A DNA stretch of 64,000 bases, taken from positions 1,254,775 through 1,318,774 of the forward strand of contig NW_017804254.1 of assembly GCF_001625305.1 (NCBI RefSeq). Reading direction: 5' to 3'. The DNA is from Branchiostoma belcheri (Eukaryota; Chordata; Leptocardii; Amphioxiformes; Branchiostomatidae). The notes below the pieces were generated by a model. That model did not search any database, had not been told where the DNA came from, and was given only the letters and a program-made list of their open reading frames with translations. Position numbers and translations under genes: made by a program. Shown piece by piece: positions 43,564-54,510 of this stretch (its first letter is position 1; every line of letters starts with the position of its first letter).

Positions 43564-46029
43564 GTAAGGTTTAATTCCTGTACATGTTAGAGTATATAGT
43601 ATATACTGAGTGTATCAATGATAACATGGGTGTTCTCTCATGTTTATTTTTTTTCCTCCATGTTGATCAAAACTAAAAATGCTAAGAATTTCATTTTAAT
43701 GTCAGATGATGCGAAATTCATTTTTGGTGGATATATGTAAATTGAATATACGCTCATCAGCTGTTTGATTTATTCACTTCTGAAGGATTTTGTCAATGTA
43801 TTTTTAGCCCCAAAATATTCTGGGCTGGAAACAGCTAGGGTCATGGAACTTGGTAAGGTCCACACTATGTTGTGAAAAGATTATACGTCTTGGCCATACT
43901 CATCCCAAATTTTCAATTATTTGCGGCCAAACAGTTTGGTAATGCCTTATCAAAACTCTGACACTATTTGTTTATTTGATACACCTGTGTTGCAGCGTGC
44001 CCTGATGGGTACAACGAGGTAGACGGGAGATGCTTCTTTATCTCTGACGTGGAGAGAAGCTTCGAAAACGCAAAGTACGACTGTATGTACAGGGGTGGGT
44101 CCCTAGTTGTGATCGATGACGCGGAAGACAGGGAAGACGCTATGGAGGGAAGTAGTGGACCTGTGCCGTAAGTTTCCTCATATCTCATTTTAAACATAAA
44201 TATTAAACTTTTGATTAAGAAATGAATGAAAATATAGATTGTTAGACTTAGAGACAATGCATAAAATGCATTCAGACCACAAACTCACTTTTACTTGGCC
44301 AGTTGTGGGCCAAAAGGGAGTGATGTTTTGGCCGTCTGAAATCTTCTGAATTGACGATTGATAGAACTCGGCTCACTCTGTAATCATATGGCAGGCACCA
44401 GAGAACACCATTTACAATCACAGTCATGTTTCAGATCCAGTCAATATCACGTATGTTCTTTCTTTTTTAATAGATACTGGATCAGTCGGGAAAGTGAAGA
44501 TGTGGATTTCTACAGCGAACCTGAGTAGGAGACAAATTTCACTTCTTAACCTTAATGCATTTAATTGTGCTTCAGTTTTTCTTGAGTCGTCGCTACATTA
44601 AGAATGATCAACAATGTTTTTTTTCTTTCCAGGGACGAGAACTGCTACATCTGTGAAGCCCCGCCGGGTAAGTCGGAGCGTTATTTTTCATGAAGGAGAC
44701 AATGATTTTTGAATGAGAAAGAAGAAGTATTATGTGTACCTGAGTGTGTGTATGTATGTATGTGTGTGGGCGCGCGCGTGTGTGTTCATACCTATCCGTT
44801 CTCTATTAAAACAAAACAAAACAAAATTGTACTTTTTATAATACTATTGGTGATTACAACTTTGATGTCAAAACTTATGTAAGGTGCGATTGTTACGTAA
44901 ATTGTTACATGGGTACCGGTACGTTATTACTTTTGCAGTGTTTTGACATTAGTTGAAACATTCTTGTCCAATTAATATTACTTTCAGGACAAACTGTTAT
45001 TCTATGAATGAAGGTGTATCTAAACACAATCTATCGGTACTGCTTGATAACCATCCAATGTTCTTGAAGCTGCAGTATGTCACATTAGGGTGATACAAAA
45101 GGTTTCTGGTCATTTATTTACAAAGTACGTGGAATCAACCCAAGTAAGTACCATGCAGGAAATGGAGGTGCCAAACTATGACGCCTTAATAGTGCGTTAT
45201 TCACAGCTGTCAGTCATGTTTGTTTACATCCTGGTTGGTTTTGGTGTTGGTGTGGTCTGTTTTAGTGTCAGCCATGGGTGTAAGAAATGTGAGATAATTG
45301 CACAAATATATTGAAAAGTGGAAGTAAATTAAAATCACACATTTTTCAATTAAAACATTATTGCCCCTTCAAAATCACCAGCATCTGTATTTTACAGGGC
45401 AGATGATTAATTAGAAGATTGTATAATGACACTTTAGCGGTGTATGATGGCAATTCTAGTAGTCTTGTAATAATTATAACATCCACATGATTCCTGAGCC
45501 ATAACGTGTGCAAATCACAATGACTTTGTCATAACCTAGGATGAAATGCAGCTTAAGCTCTTATCTTAACAAATTTTAGCTGGTTATCAAGCCAACTAAC
45601 CTCATTCATTCATCTACAGTGTGTCCAGTAGCAGGCTACGTCAGTTTTAACGGAGTTTGCTACAAGGACTTTGCTGAGTTAAAGACGTACGACGAGGCCA
45701 GACAGACGTGTGCCGCAGACGGGGGACTGCTGGCCATGCCGAAGGACGACGCGACCAACACCTTCATCCACAACCTGGGAGGAGGAGCTGGAATACGCTG
45801 GATCGGGCTGACTGACCTCGGGAACGAAGGCCAGTTTGTGTATGAAGACGGCCAAAGCCTTGCGTCATCCGGCTACTCTAACTGGCATCCCGGTGAGCCG
45901 AACGACGCCCACCAGGGCGAACACTGCGTCATGATGTTTGACACCACGCACGGCTGGAATGACGCAACCTGCAGCCTCGCCAGGGGATTCATCTGTCAGC
46001 TAGGTATGTGTTACCATTGCACACCCTAG
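43497..46029 (+). CDS. Secreted C-type lectin with two CTLDs
   Basis: Exon model: 43497-43563 (ATG, signal peptide), 43996-44167, 44474-44524 and 44633-44667 (first CTLD), 45620-46003 (second CTLD). All junctions agree in phase (1, 2, 2, 1). The end is either a donor at 46004 (CTAG/GTATGT) leading to an unseen exon, or read-through to TAG at 46029 with AATAAA at 46208-46213. The second domain has EPN and WND motifs, predicting Ca-dependent mannose-type sugar binding; the first lacks them. Likely a secreted sugar-binding protein of the kind used in invertebrate innate immunity. That role comes from family knowledge. Confidence 0.75.
43996..44667 (+). CDS. C-type lectin domain 1, compact form (three exons)
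   Basis: Exons 43996-44167, 44474-44524 and 44633-44667. The product starts CPDGYNEVDGRCFF, continues with CMYRGGSLVVIDD and YWIS, then goes almost at once to EDENCYICEAPP. The framework cysteines and the WI and ICE strands are present, but the long-loop segment that carries the EPN/QPD and WND calcium and sugar residues is missing, so no classical sugar binding is expected. The middle exon's donor (GTAGGA) is weak; without that splice a TAG follows immediately. Confidence 0.6.
45620..46003 (+). CDS. C-type lectin domain 2, canonical EPN/WND (single exon)
   Basis: 384-nt exon, phase 1-1. It begins CPVAGYVSFNGVCYKDF (the extra N-terminal disulphide of long-form CTLDs), then CAADGGLLAMPKD, RWIGLTDLG, YSNWHPGEPNDAHQGEHC, GWNDATC and RGFICQL. 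EPN, the downstream Glu and WND are the calcium-site-2 ligands typical of mannose-type lectins. Length and all six cysteines are normal. Confidence 0.92.
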
Positions 46030-46207
46030 CGGGTTTGTAAGGTTTTGTTTCCAGTGCCAAATTCACCCTCTTGGTGCAGTCTTTGGAGAATGAGTCCTCT
46101 GAAACAGTCCTTGGAGTTTTAAAATGTCCAATCAAGGTGTTTGTTAGCTATTTCTCTGGGTGAACAGGGATTGGTCAGTTACCACGAGAGACGATTCTAG
46201 TGTCTGA

Positions 46208-46213
46208 AATAAA
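46208..46213 (+). other. Candidate polyadenylation signal (AATAAA) of the lectin gene
   Basis: AATAAA lies about 180 bp after the in-frame TAG at 46029. It supports termination in this exon but is a common hexamer. Confidence 0.3.
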
Positions 46214-47689
46214 ACGAAAGGGGGTCCAAGATCAGCGATGATTGGTCAAATTAGGTCACATGAAGGTGGGAACTCTGATAAGTCTAATTTTCCCGTTGGT
46301 CTGTACATCCCTAGCTTTTGGGAAACCACCAGTCACTATCAGGATCCAGCCCCAACAAGTCCTCGCTCCTAGATCCTTATTGGTTGGGGTGAGACGCCTT
46401 GATTCTAAAAAACATTTTACCTCACGTGTATGTCCAACTCTGTTGAACTAGGTTAACAGTGGTGGCCCCCTGGAATGACTGAATGGGCGAATGCTGGCTG
46501 GAGTGGCAATCTGTGGGATTTGCGGTGCTGAACCAGACGCGTACATAGGCACATCTTATGACGATATGGCAAACACAAACACATCTTATAACGATATGAA
46601 ATATGGACATTCGACCATTGCAAATAAGTAAACTTCAAACTGCTATTGCAATTTGTGGGAAATAATAATTGAAACAAATACTTGACGAGGCCAGATGAAG
46701 CATGGCATAACTAAAAGAATCTACTCATTCAAGGAAAACTCAACTCCAGAAGGCATTTTATCCAATACGGCATTGTTATGAACACAAATAAACAAGCAAA
46801 ACAATTCAGCGAATACCTAGGAGCTCCAACATTTCATTAAAGATCATCCCCAGATTTTTTAAGATCACCTCCACTTTTCTGAGGGATGACGGAGTGGAGT
46901 CTTTAACTTTTAAACAGAACTGATAGCATAAGCAATATCAACTCAACCTTAGTGAGTATCACGTATACAGAACAACAACAGTGGATGAATAGAACAAAAC
47001 ATTAATTATTTACCACAGCATATTTGTCAATTATGTCTGATAAAAAAGATAACGTAGCCATGCTAACTTTCCAAGTGCCTAGTACTATCACATTTACAGC
47101 CACATCATAATCAAGGGCATTTAGTATGAATGCGATCTTATTAGATCTTACTAGCACCAGTTATGTACTTAAAAAGTATATTAAAAACATCTTAAATAGC
47201 GTATCAATTAACTGATATGAAGTTAATAACTTAAGGAATTAAGAAGAGGTGAAGGTTAACGTTTTATGATTCATTCTAAATTTTGTCTTTTGAGCCTTTG
47301 CTGTTGACACGGTAGTTGCTACTTTATGGGAACTTGCTTCTGTACATGTCTTAGATAATAAAATGGTAATTACCAAAAAATACATGTCTGCCTGGATTTC
47401 TGAATGAAAAAATTGAAATAATTACTGTAGTGGTCCTGGGGAAGGGGCGAAAGTACTGTCTATGTCTATCCGTGTAATTTCGTGTGATTTCAGATTAGTT
47501 TATTTTGAACGGGTGGTAATTCAAAACACACCATGTGTTGTTAGGACAAGGGTATCGATAGATCACCACAGGACGGAGGGATATCTCTGTGCCGATATAA
47601 AGATGTTGTCTTGTCAGTTGTAACGTTATGTTATACATGGAAATGATACATGTATACACGTAATACACGTAATTATTGCACGACGAATT

Positions 47690-48700
47690 TGTGTCTTTGT
47701 GCTACCGTATCGTCTCGACCGCGAATTTAAAACACCGTGAAAACCTTCTTCCCGCTCCTACTGCCAAAATACATCAAGTTACAGTAGCATACCTGTAATC
47801 GGCAGTCTTTTTTATCGTAGAGATTAGAGATAGAGTAACAATGAACGTCAACGTTGTACATGTACTTTGTAACACCAGCAGCGTGAATCACAGCTATCTG
47901 ATTGAAATGGTTCTTTACAATGCGGAATTGCCAAATTCCATACCGTGAATTGAATGCATGGACACCATTGTGCAGTATAATCACACATGCAGAGCCAAAT
48001 ATCGATTTAGAGCCGTATTTTGGACAAACATTGCCTCTGCCTACAACAATAAAACCATATTTTGTACGCGCCAGAGCGGAGTTAATGTAAATATCAAATG
48101 ATGTCTACAGACAAGCAGAATTCGCTAATCTTGGTGTATCAAAAACAGTGCATCCGTCTGTATGTTTCTGACGAAAACAACTCTCTGGACGAAAACAACT
48201 CTCATGTTATCCTCGAATGACCCTACTTGATAATTTGTCCTAGCACTCGAGCATCTAAATACTAGTATCTTGAAATACTACTTCATCCATGATGGAACTT
48301 TTATCCATTACCACTATCAAGTTGTATCGATAACTATGCACCTACATTGGAATGATACTACCGTAGGTCAGCAACGCATGCAATCTAGTCCACAATTTCA
48401 GCAGTCTTAGAGAGATGGAGGGAGGGCAACACTAAACTTTGTACTTCGTAACACTCAGTGAAGCGTACATGCGACCACAGATACCTGTTGGTTAAGATAT
48501 GGCTATGGTACAGACAGGAAAAATTGAAGACACCAAATGTATGTATGAATGTCGTCAAATATCAATTTTTTGGTATATTTCATTGTAATAAAAGCTGTCA
48601 GACGGATACGTTTACGTTGATATTTGCTGCCTCTCTACTATTAGAACTGTTTATTGGGTTGATCCTGCTTACTATCGGGCATGCGCAGGTCAGTTCTGAT
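47690..48700 (+). repeat. Family R2, copies 3 and 4
   Basis: 47690-48200 follows 38925-39425 closely (CGTCTCGACCGCGAATT, ATGCAGAGCCAAATATCGAT, CGCCAGAGCGGAGTTAATGT). 48230-48700 is a more diverged copy with its own GATACGTTTACGTTGATATT block. Confidence 0.55.
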
Positions 48701-50790
48701 CTGTATGTCCAATTTATGTATCCATTGATTAAGTCTAGTATTATGTTAATAACTTATAATAATATCAAGATGTGATGGTCAGTTACGAGATTAAATAGAC
48801 TAAAGATAAACATATATTCAATATCTATCTTAAATTATGTATCCTTTAATTCTAGTATTATGTTTAACTTGATAACTTGTAAAATGTAATGGTTTTATTC
48901 TTCATTTTAAATTTCATTTTCTGTGCTACATTCCTGGCATGATAGTTACTACTTTGTGGCAACTTGCTACTGTCTTAGTTAATAAAATGGTTATTACTTA
49001 CCACAAACAGCATGTCTGCCTGGTTTTCTACATATACACCGCGACTTCTATCACTTCATTTCTTAATGTCCCAAGACATCATATTTACATATGCGAATGG
49101 ATAGTATCATCACGTCTTTATTGATGATTTCATGAGAAAATTCACCGTCCAAGACATGATTACGACAGCTCATGAGGGACACAGAAGCAAGCATTGGTCG
49201 AAAGACAGGCTTTAATGAAATGGCATATGGAACTCTGAATAACCCTCCCTATATTACTTCGTGCTTAGAAAAGACACACGTCTACACAACAGGGAGTGGT
49301 GAGTGCTTGCGAGAGACATTTGGGAGGGGTTTGCTATGTCCTGCCAGACGTGTAGCATTCGGAACGCAGAGCATGTAGGGACCTAGTGAGCGAGAACGCC
49401 CTCCAGCCCGTGCAATCCCGAAGGATTCCGCCAGAGGACACGCCAATGCCAATTGCAATTACTAGTGCTTACTTTGAAGAACGCTCGCCTATTGCATAGT
49501 ATTGGACCCTCGCTAGCCCCGTAACATTTTGGATAAGCATCTCGAGATCTCATCTCTTTCCAATAAAAGACGGACTTGCTTCAATAAAATCCATACCATG
49601 CGATTTGGTATGAGAATCCAACGCATCCAATAAAAACACTGTGAAAGCGGGCGCTTTTTGTCCAGATCCGTAACCACCGATGTCACGGCATCAGTGAGGA
49701 GGTTTCGGGTAAAAACAATCTGCATGACGGTTCGTCCGCTGATGTTTTTGTTGTTGTTTATCTACTTTGTTCTTTATGATTTCCCACACCAATTCTTACG
49801 TTTTGTATAAGATTCAGACTGTAGATTGTAGCTAGCTGATCATCCGCAGATTGCTGATCGGAATCAATCCGACACCGACCATTACCAACTCGGCCCATCG
49901 CAAAACTGGTCAACTCGGCCCACGGCCTTGGAGAGATCGGCCCAACGTAACCACCAAATCGACTCAATGTACAGCAACATAGCATCTTCATGGCCCGAAT
50001 CTTAACTATTTTTCTCTCATTTCGAAGTCTTCATGTGTTCCGTTGCTGATCCATCCCGTTTTGCTAGAAGCCTCCGCGAGCTCTTTGCCGAGCTGCGGTC
50101 CCGGCGGAGCACACTTCAAAGTGAAGCCTGTGATTACCTGTGCGTTTATTTAAATGCCCTAATCTACCATCGCCCACTCTTATCGACTCAACAGTGCAAT
50201 CTGCTTCATCATCGGCCATTTTCTGGCGCCACCGGATCTTTTCTTTACAACTAACGTCAGAGGGATACAACCTCCTTCCCTCCAGCCTCAATTGAACAAC
50301 GTAAAACAAACATTCTTCATCACAGGAACGGTTGCTACAGTACGGTTTGGTGGTGCACTGTATTGAGCAACGGTATGTGTTAATGAACCTGTCATAGACG
50401 TAACAGAAGTATAAACGTCACCGTTCAGGTGACATTAACATTTTTCCGGGAGTAACGTGTACCCTTTGCAGTATAATTATCAACATAAGAGCTCAGTATT
50501 GTGGCCACCTCTATAAAAATTCAATTGAAGATAAGAGCCTAAAATAACCCTGGGTTCAACTTCAAAGCCTCAGAAAACCCAAACCAATTGGACGGATGAC
50601 TCTTCTAGAGCTAGGTGCTCTGGGAGGTGGAATTCTTTAATAAAAAAGGACCTTTTTACTCTGCGATTTGCATGTTTCAGTATCTTTTCGAATTTTCTTG
50701 CCACGACGTTACGTAGCAACGGATGAGTAACCGATTAACTCTGCAAGCAGATTGGGGTTTGTCTTATTTTTGGCGTGTTTTAAGCTTTCT

Positions 50791-50868
50791 ATCGGGCTTT
50801 CTTTTTTTAGTATCTTTTTTACGTTGGGATGACACAAAGATATACCAGTCTAAAAAAGAAAGCCCGAT
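50791..50868. repeat. Inverted repeat of a MITE-like family (R3)
   Basis: ATCGGGCTTTCTTTTTTTAG pairs with 50850-50868 apart from one extra T. The right arm with its flank (GATACCAGTC, GAAAGCCCGATAAAA) recurs at about 63370-63410, so this is a dispersed family. Confidence 0.6.
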
Positions 50869-51460
50869 AAAAAAGCCTACAACCAAGCCAAAAAAGCTTG
50901 GAGAGTGACCGATGTGAACGCCCTGTAATGTATTTCTCCAGACCGTAATGGCAACAGGTGGCTTCAAATCCAAGAAGATTAATTGTTGTCACTGACAGTC
51001 AATTACCTCCAGGAACAGACGATAAATGAAGCAGATGTCCCAGAAATGTCCGAGTCATCGCCCAGGGAACTTTGTGCAATATTACCAGACCTTATCGCGT
51101 CGCTCAGAGAGGGAAATGGTGTGGTTTCTATTTTGTATAGACGATGCCTGTGTCATTATCTGGTGCAGATCGTACGTTCAGGAGATCACGTAGGCCAGAT
51201 AAAAGCTTGAACTGTAATTTGTAAGAAGCAAACGTCCCCTGTAGTGGGCCATATACTTTCAAACTTTGGAAAAGCAACACTAAGGACCTACTGGATGTAT
51301 GGAGACGATGGACCACCGATATTGTATTTGTATAAGTCATGACGAATTGAAAAATTGAGTATGATCCGTGAGGTAAAGGTATTATTTGAAGACAGCAGTA
51401 CCGACATCAAAACTTACAAAATACTCTTCATTATCATTGAATTTCGTTTGAATTACTAAT

Positions 51461-51527
51461 GGCTGGATGGCTGGATGGATGGCTGGATGGATGGCTGGAT
51501 GGATGGCTGGATGGATGGATGGATGGA

Positions 51528-51586
<59 letters not shown>

Positions 51587-51640
51587 ATGGATGGATGGAT
51601 GGATAGATGGCTGGATGGATGGATGGATGGATGGATGGAT
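51461..51640. repeat. GGAT/GGCT simple-sequence tract
   Basis: Tetranucleotide repeat alternating GGAT and GGCT blocks. ORFs of Trp-Leu-Ala-Gly or Pro-Ser-Ile-His repeats on either strand are products of this tract, not genes. Confidence 0.97.
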
Positions 51641-52420
51641 ATCATCCAGAAAACCTGCTCATTTAGAAGGAACTTTTTAGTAAAATAGCAGTTCACTAGT
51701 TATACTTTCCCTCAGAAATTACTGTACAGTCTTCGTTCAAGTGTAAAACAATATGTGTGACGTTCGGTCTAGATCCAGTCGACTTCCATTAACGAGTTTC
51801 CAAGAAAAGCTGAGTTCAAAACACACTCGACTTTATCGACCTTTAAAGATCACAACGAAGGTCAAACCTGAGTCAGTACTTTACCTTAGTCTTGACAAAC
51901 AGTTGGATGCGGCGTTCAGGAAATGACTTCAAAGCTCGTAAAAAAAGAGAAAGCACCCATTCAACGGACTCTGTAACAGCTGTGGGGAGTGATAAAGACA
52001 CAATGGCGAAGTAAAAGGGGGCGAGATTTGAAAAGATCCCACAGAAATACCGGTTGGGAAGGATCGGTACTGTAAGCATATCTGTCAGGTTACACTTGTA
52101 AATCTGTGAAATTATATTTCATAATAAGTAGGTCGCGAAAGAGACAAAATTTCCCTTGATCATATATCCGTTGATTCTAAATGATTATCATTATACATGG
52201 TGACGTTGCATATGTTGTGTAAAAGCTTGTAAATTTTCCTTTCAAATTGTGTCTCATTTGTTATAATCAGGCTTTTATGCATGCAATGTGCACCATGGAT
52301 CAGGCATGATTGGTGTCGCCCTCAGAAGTGCCCAAAGAAGTCCCACTGTCAACGTCAAACAACGTCATCATTTTTTTGACGCTCTCAAATGTAGGATCAT
52401 GACAAATATATTATCGTTGT

Positions 52421-52674
52421 GGGGTCGTGTGGCGTAGCGGCAGAGTGCGCGACTCGGAACTGAGAGTCCCGGGTTCGAGTCCTGACATGCCACCGGTCTT
52501 GTGCCCTTGGGAAAGGCACTTTACACGGCTTTCCTCACTTAGCTCAGGTGTAAATGAGTATTGTCCTGTCATGTATTTGTCCCCTGTGTTGGTGGCGGCA
52601 TTAATATAAGTTGAAGAAACTTATGTGTGTCGTCACCACGTCTGGTGATTACATGTTGGAATAAATAAAAAAAA
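52421..52674 (+). mobile_element. tRNA-derived SINE with 13-bp target-site duplications
   Basis: The head (about 52424-52494) is tRNA-like, with a Pol III A box (TGGCGTAGCGG) and B box (GGTTCGAGTCC). The body has CCCTTGGGAAAGGCACTTTAC and CAGGTGTAAATGAGTA, resembling central domains found in animal SINEs. The tail is A-rich (ATAAATAAAAAAAA). The direct repeats ATATTATCGTTGT at 52408-52420 and 52675-52687 are perfect, so the insertion is intact and recent. A true tRNA gene is unlikely because of the long non-tRNA body and tail. Confidence 0.9.
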
Positions 52675-52797
52675 ATATTATCGTTGTAAAGGATGATGAA
52701 TACGGTTTTCAATGATACGTGATACTGAACAATCAATGAAGTAAAACGGAAATATGATGGATCAAATTCAAGTTTGCGAAGTTTTTGTGTTGAGATT

Positions 52798-53002
52798 ATA
52801 ATGAATGAATAAATGAATGAATGAATGAATGAATGAATGAATGAATAAATGAATAAATGAATGAATGAATGAATGAATGAATAAATGAATGAATGAATGA
52901 ATGAATGAATGAATGAATGGATGGATGGATGGATGGATGAATGAATGAACGAATGAATGATTGAATGAATGAATGAATGAATGAATGAATGAATGAATGA
53001 AC
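52798..53002. repeat. (GAAT)n / (GGAT)n microsatellite
   Basis: About 200 bp of AATG-type tetranucleotides with a GGAT block near 52918-52938. The long Ile-His-Ser-Phe ORFs on the minus strand are artefacts of it. Confidence 0.97.
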
Positions 53003-53574
53003 ATGATCAAGACGATAGTCATCTTCTATCCTATCTAACTTAAAGTATTCACAAATCCGTTGTTCCATGGGAGTGCGGTTATGACTTCCTGTGTCAATGT
53101 GAAGTTTGCGGCAGCTGGTCCACAGTTTTGTGACAGCAGTCCTGGGCTAATGTCTCCATTGCTTGCATGAGATGTTCTTGGAATGTTGGACTGGAGGCTT
53201 GATTGTGTGGTGCTGAAAAATGCATAGCTCTCTAATGTTATGACAAACAACATACGGTCAGAAGAAGAAACAAAATGTTACTCTTTCGCAACTTTAATGC
53301 CCCATTTTGCCTATCATTACAAATCAATGATATTTTTAAGTGCCTTTGATTTGTAAAAAAAAAGTCCAAAAAAATTGTCAGGAAATGGTATGAAATAATC
53401 CAAGTTACGGCTGTCAAATTTCATTCAGCTTTCTCGCTCTTTAAATTACAATAAGTTCAAAACTTTTCTGCTTGGATAAATTCACCTTGTTGATTTCTTT
53501 GCCATGGTCCGTTATATTCCAGTCTTCTTGCGCGCCTTCGCATTGGCACCTGCAGCATGAACTATATATATGTA

Positions 53575-54035
53575 TATATATATACTACCCACCCTGAAGT
53601 CAAGGCGTGAGGATGCTGCCGTGAAACTCTTTACACAATTGTACAAATGCTCCAGGACGACCATCCCCTACATGACCTTGTCCCTGCCTCTAGATCATCA
53701 GCTACTGGACGTTCTCACAGAAACAAAAACACCATCTCCATCCCCCCCTCCCAGGCAGAACAAAAATATTTAATTTAATACTTCAGAACTCTTCCCTACA
53801 TCAGTCCATCAGACTCTACAATCAGACTATATAATGAGAATGTTACGTGTTATGTCTGGGATGTACAGTTCATATTAGAAGTAGGTATATATTTGTGTAT
53901 GTATGTACATGTATGTCATCGCAATGTCATGTTATGTGTTTGTTTTATCATAATGATTGTAAATATCAATGTCATTCAGGCAACATTATATGTATGCCTG
54001 CAATGTTGATATAATAATAAAGAATTGAATTGAAT
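53575..54035 (+). mobile_element. 3' end of a non-LTR retrotransposon (CR1/L2-like)
   Basis: A frame with LPTLKSRREDAAVKLFTQL resembles the end of CR1-type reverse-transcriptase ORFs, where a leucine-rich 'LPSL..RR' motif precedes the stop. After the stop comes a non-coding tail finishing AATAAAGAATTGAATTGAAT, a short tandem tail typical of this group. It is 5'-truncated and starts next to a TATATG microsatellite. Confidence 0.6.
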
Positions 54036-54129
54036 AGTCTTTTTTCTCGGGGTTTGCGTAATAGCCCAGCGTGTAGCTGTTGGTGCCTCTGCGAATCACC
54101 CCCCTCTCTCATTCTTACCTTCGAAGGTT

Positions 54130-54510
54130 ATGTTTTGCAGTGGCGTTCAGGCCAGCAAAATTAAGAAGGTCCGAATGGATGATATTTGGTATGTCTGTAG
54201 GTCTTTGAAATACACTTTGAAATACAGGGTGATTATGGACCTCCTTGTGGCTAATCTTGGTACTGCAGGTCAACTCCCGGTTTTGTATCTATTGTCTATC
54301 TATTGGGTATTCTATGGTCTTTTATTTTTTTGGTGATATAATTATGTCTGTTATCATGGAAAGAAAAAGAGGTGGTCTCCCTAGCTGTTTGCTCTGGAAC
54401 TGCAGAGGGTAAGTCAAGAACGGAACGACGGATTTTTATGATTTCTGTAGGCAACTTATATAGATTACTAGATGCAAATAACGACATAAATTTGCATAAT
54501 TAATGAGGTA
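54130..54510 (+). repeat. R1 copy 6
   Basis: Contains the family blocks GGATGATATTTGGTATG, CTTGGTACTGCAGGTCAACT and AATTTGCATAATTAATGAGG in the same order as at 13080-13470. Confidence 0.55.

Larger units (their letters stand above)
46230..52400. other. Intergenic stretch between lectin gene and SINE
   Basis: Holds R2 copies (47690-48200, 48230-48700), a duplicated GCAACTTGCT...TAATAAAATGG block (47320-47400 and 48940-49030), an inverted repeat (50791-50868) and a GGCT/GGAT simple repeat. Short ORFs on both strands around 49.5-50.3 kb show no domain I recognise. No gene called. Confidence 0.45.

Noticed and set aside
49513-50309. ORFs at 49.5-50.3 kb as reverse-transcriptase pieces or a small gene
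   Set aside because: No catalytic motif, conserved spacing or splice sites could be recognised in any frame.
51382-51696. Long ORFs on both strands rich in Trp-Leu-Ala-Gly or Pro-Ser-Ile-His
   Set aside because: They are translations of the GGAT/GGCT microsatellite.
52424-52494. A functional tRNA gene
   Set aside because: A and B boxes are present, but a conserved SINE body, A-rich tail and target-site duplications show that it is the head of a SINE.
52768-53068. Two overlapping minus-strand ORFs of Ile-His-Ser-Phe repeats
   Set aside because: They come from the GAAT tetranucleotide repeat.
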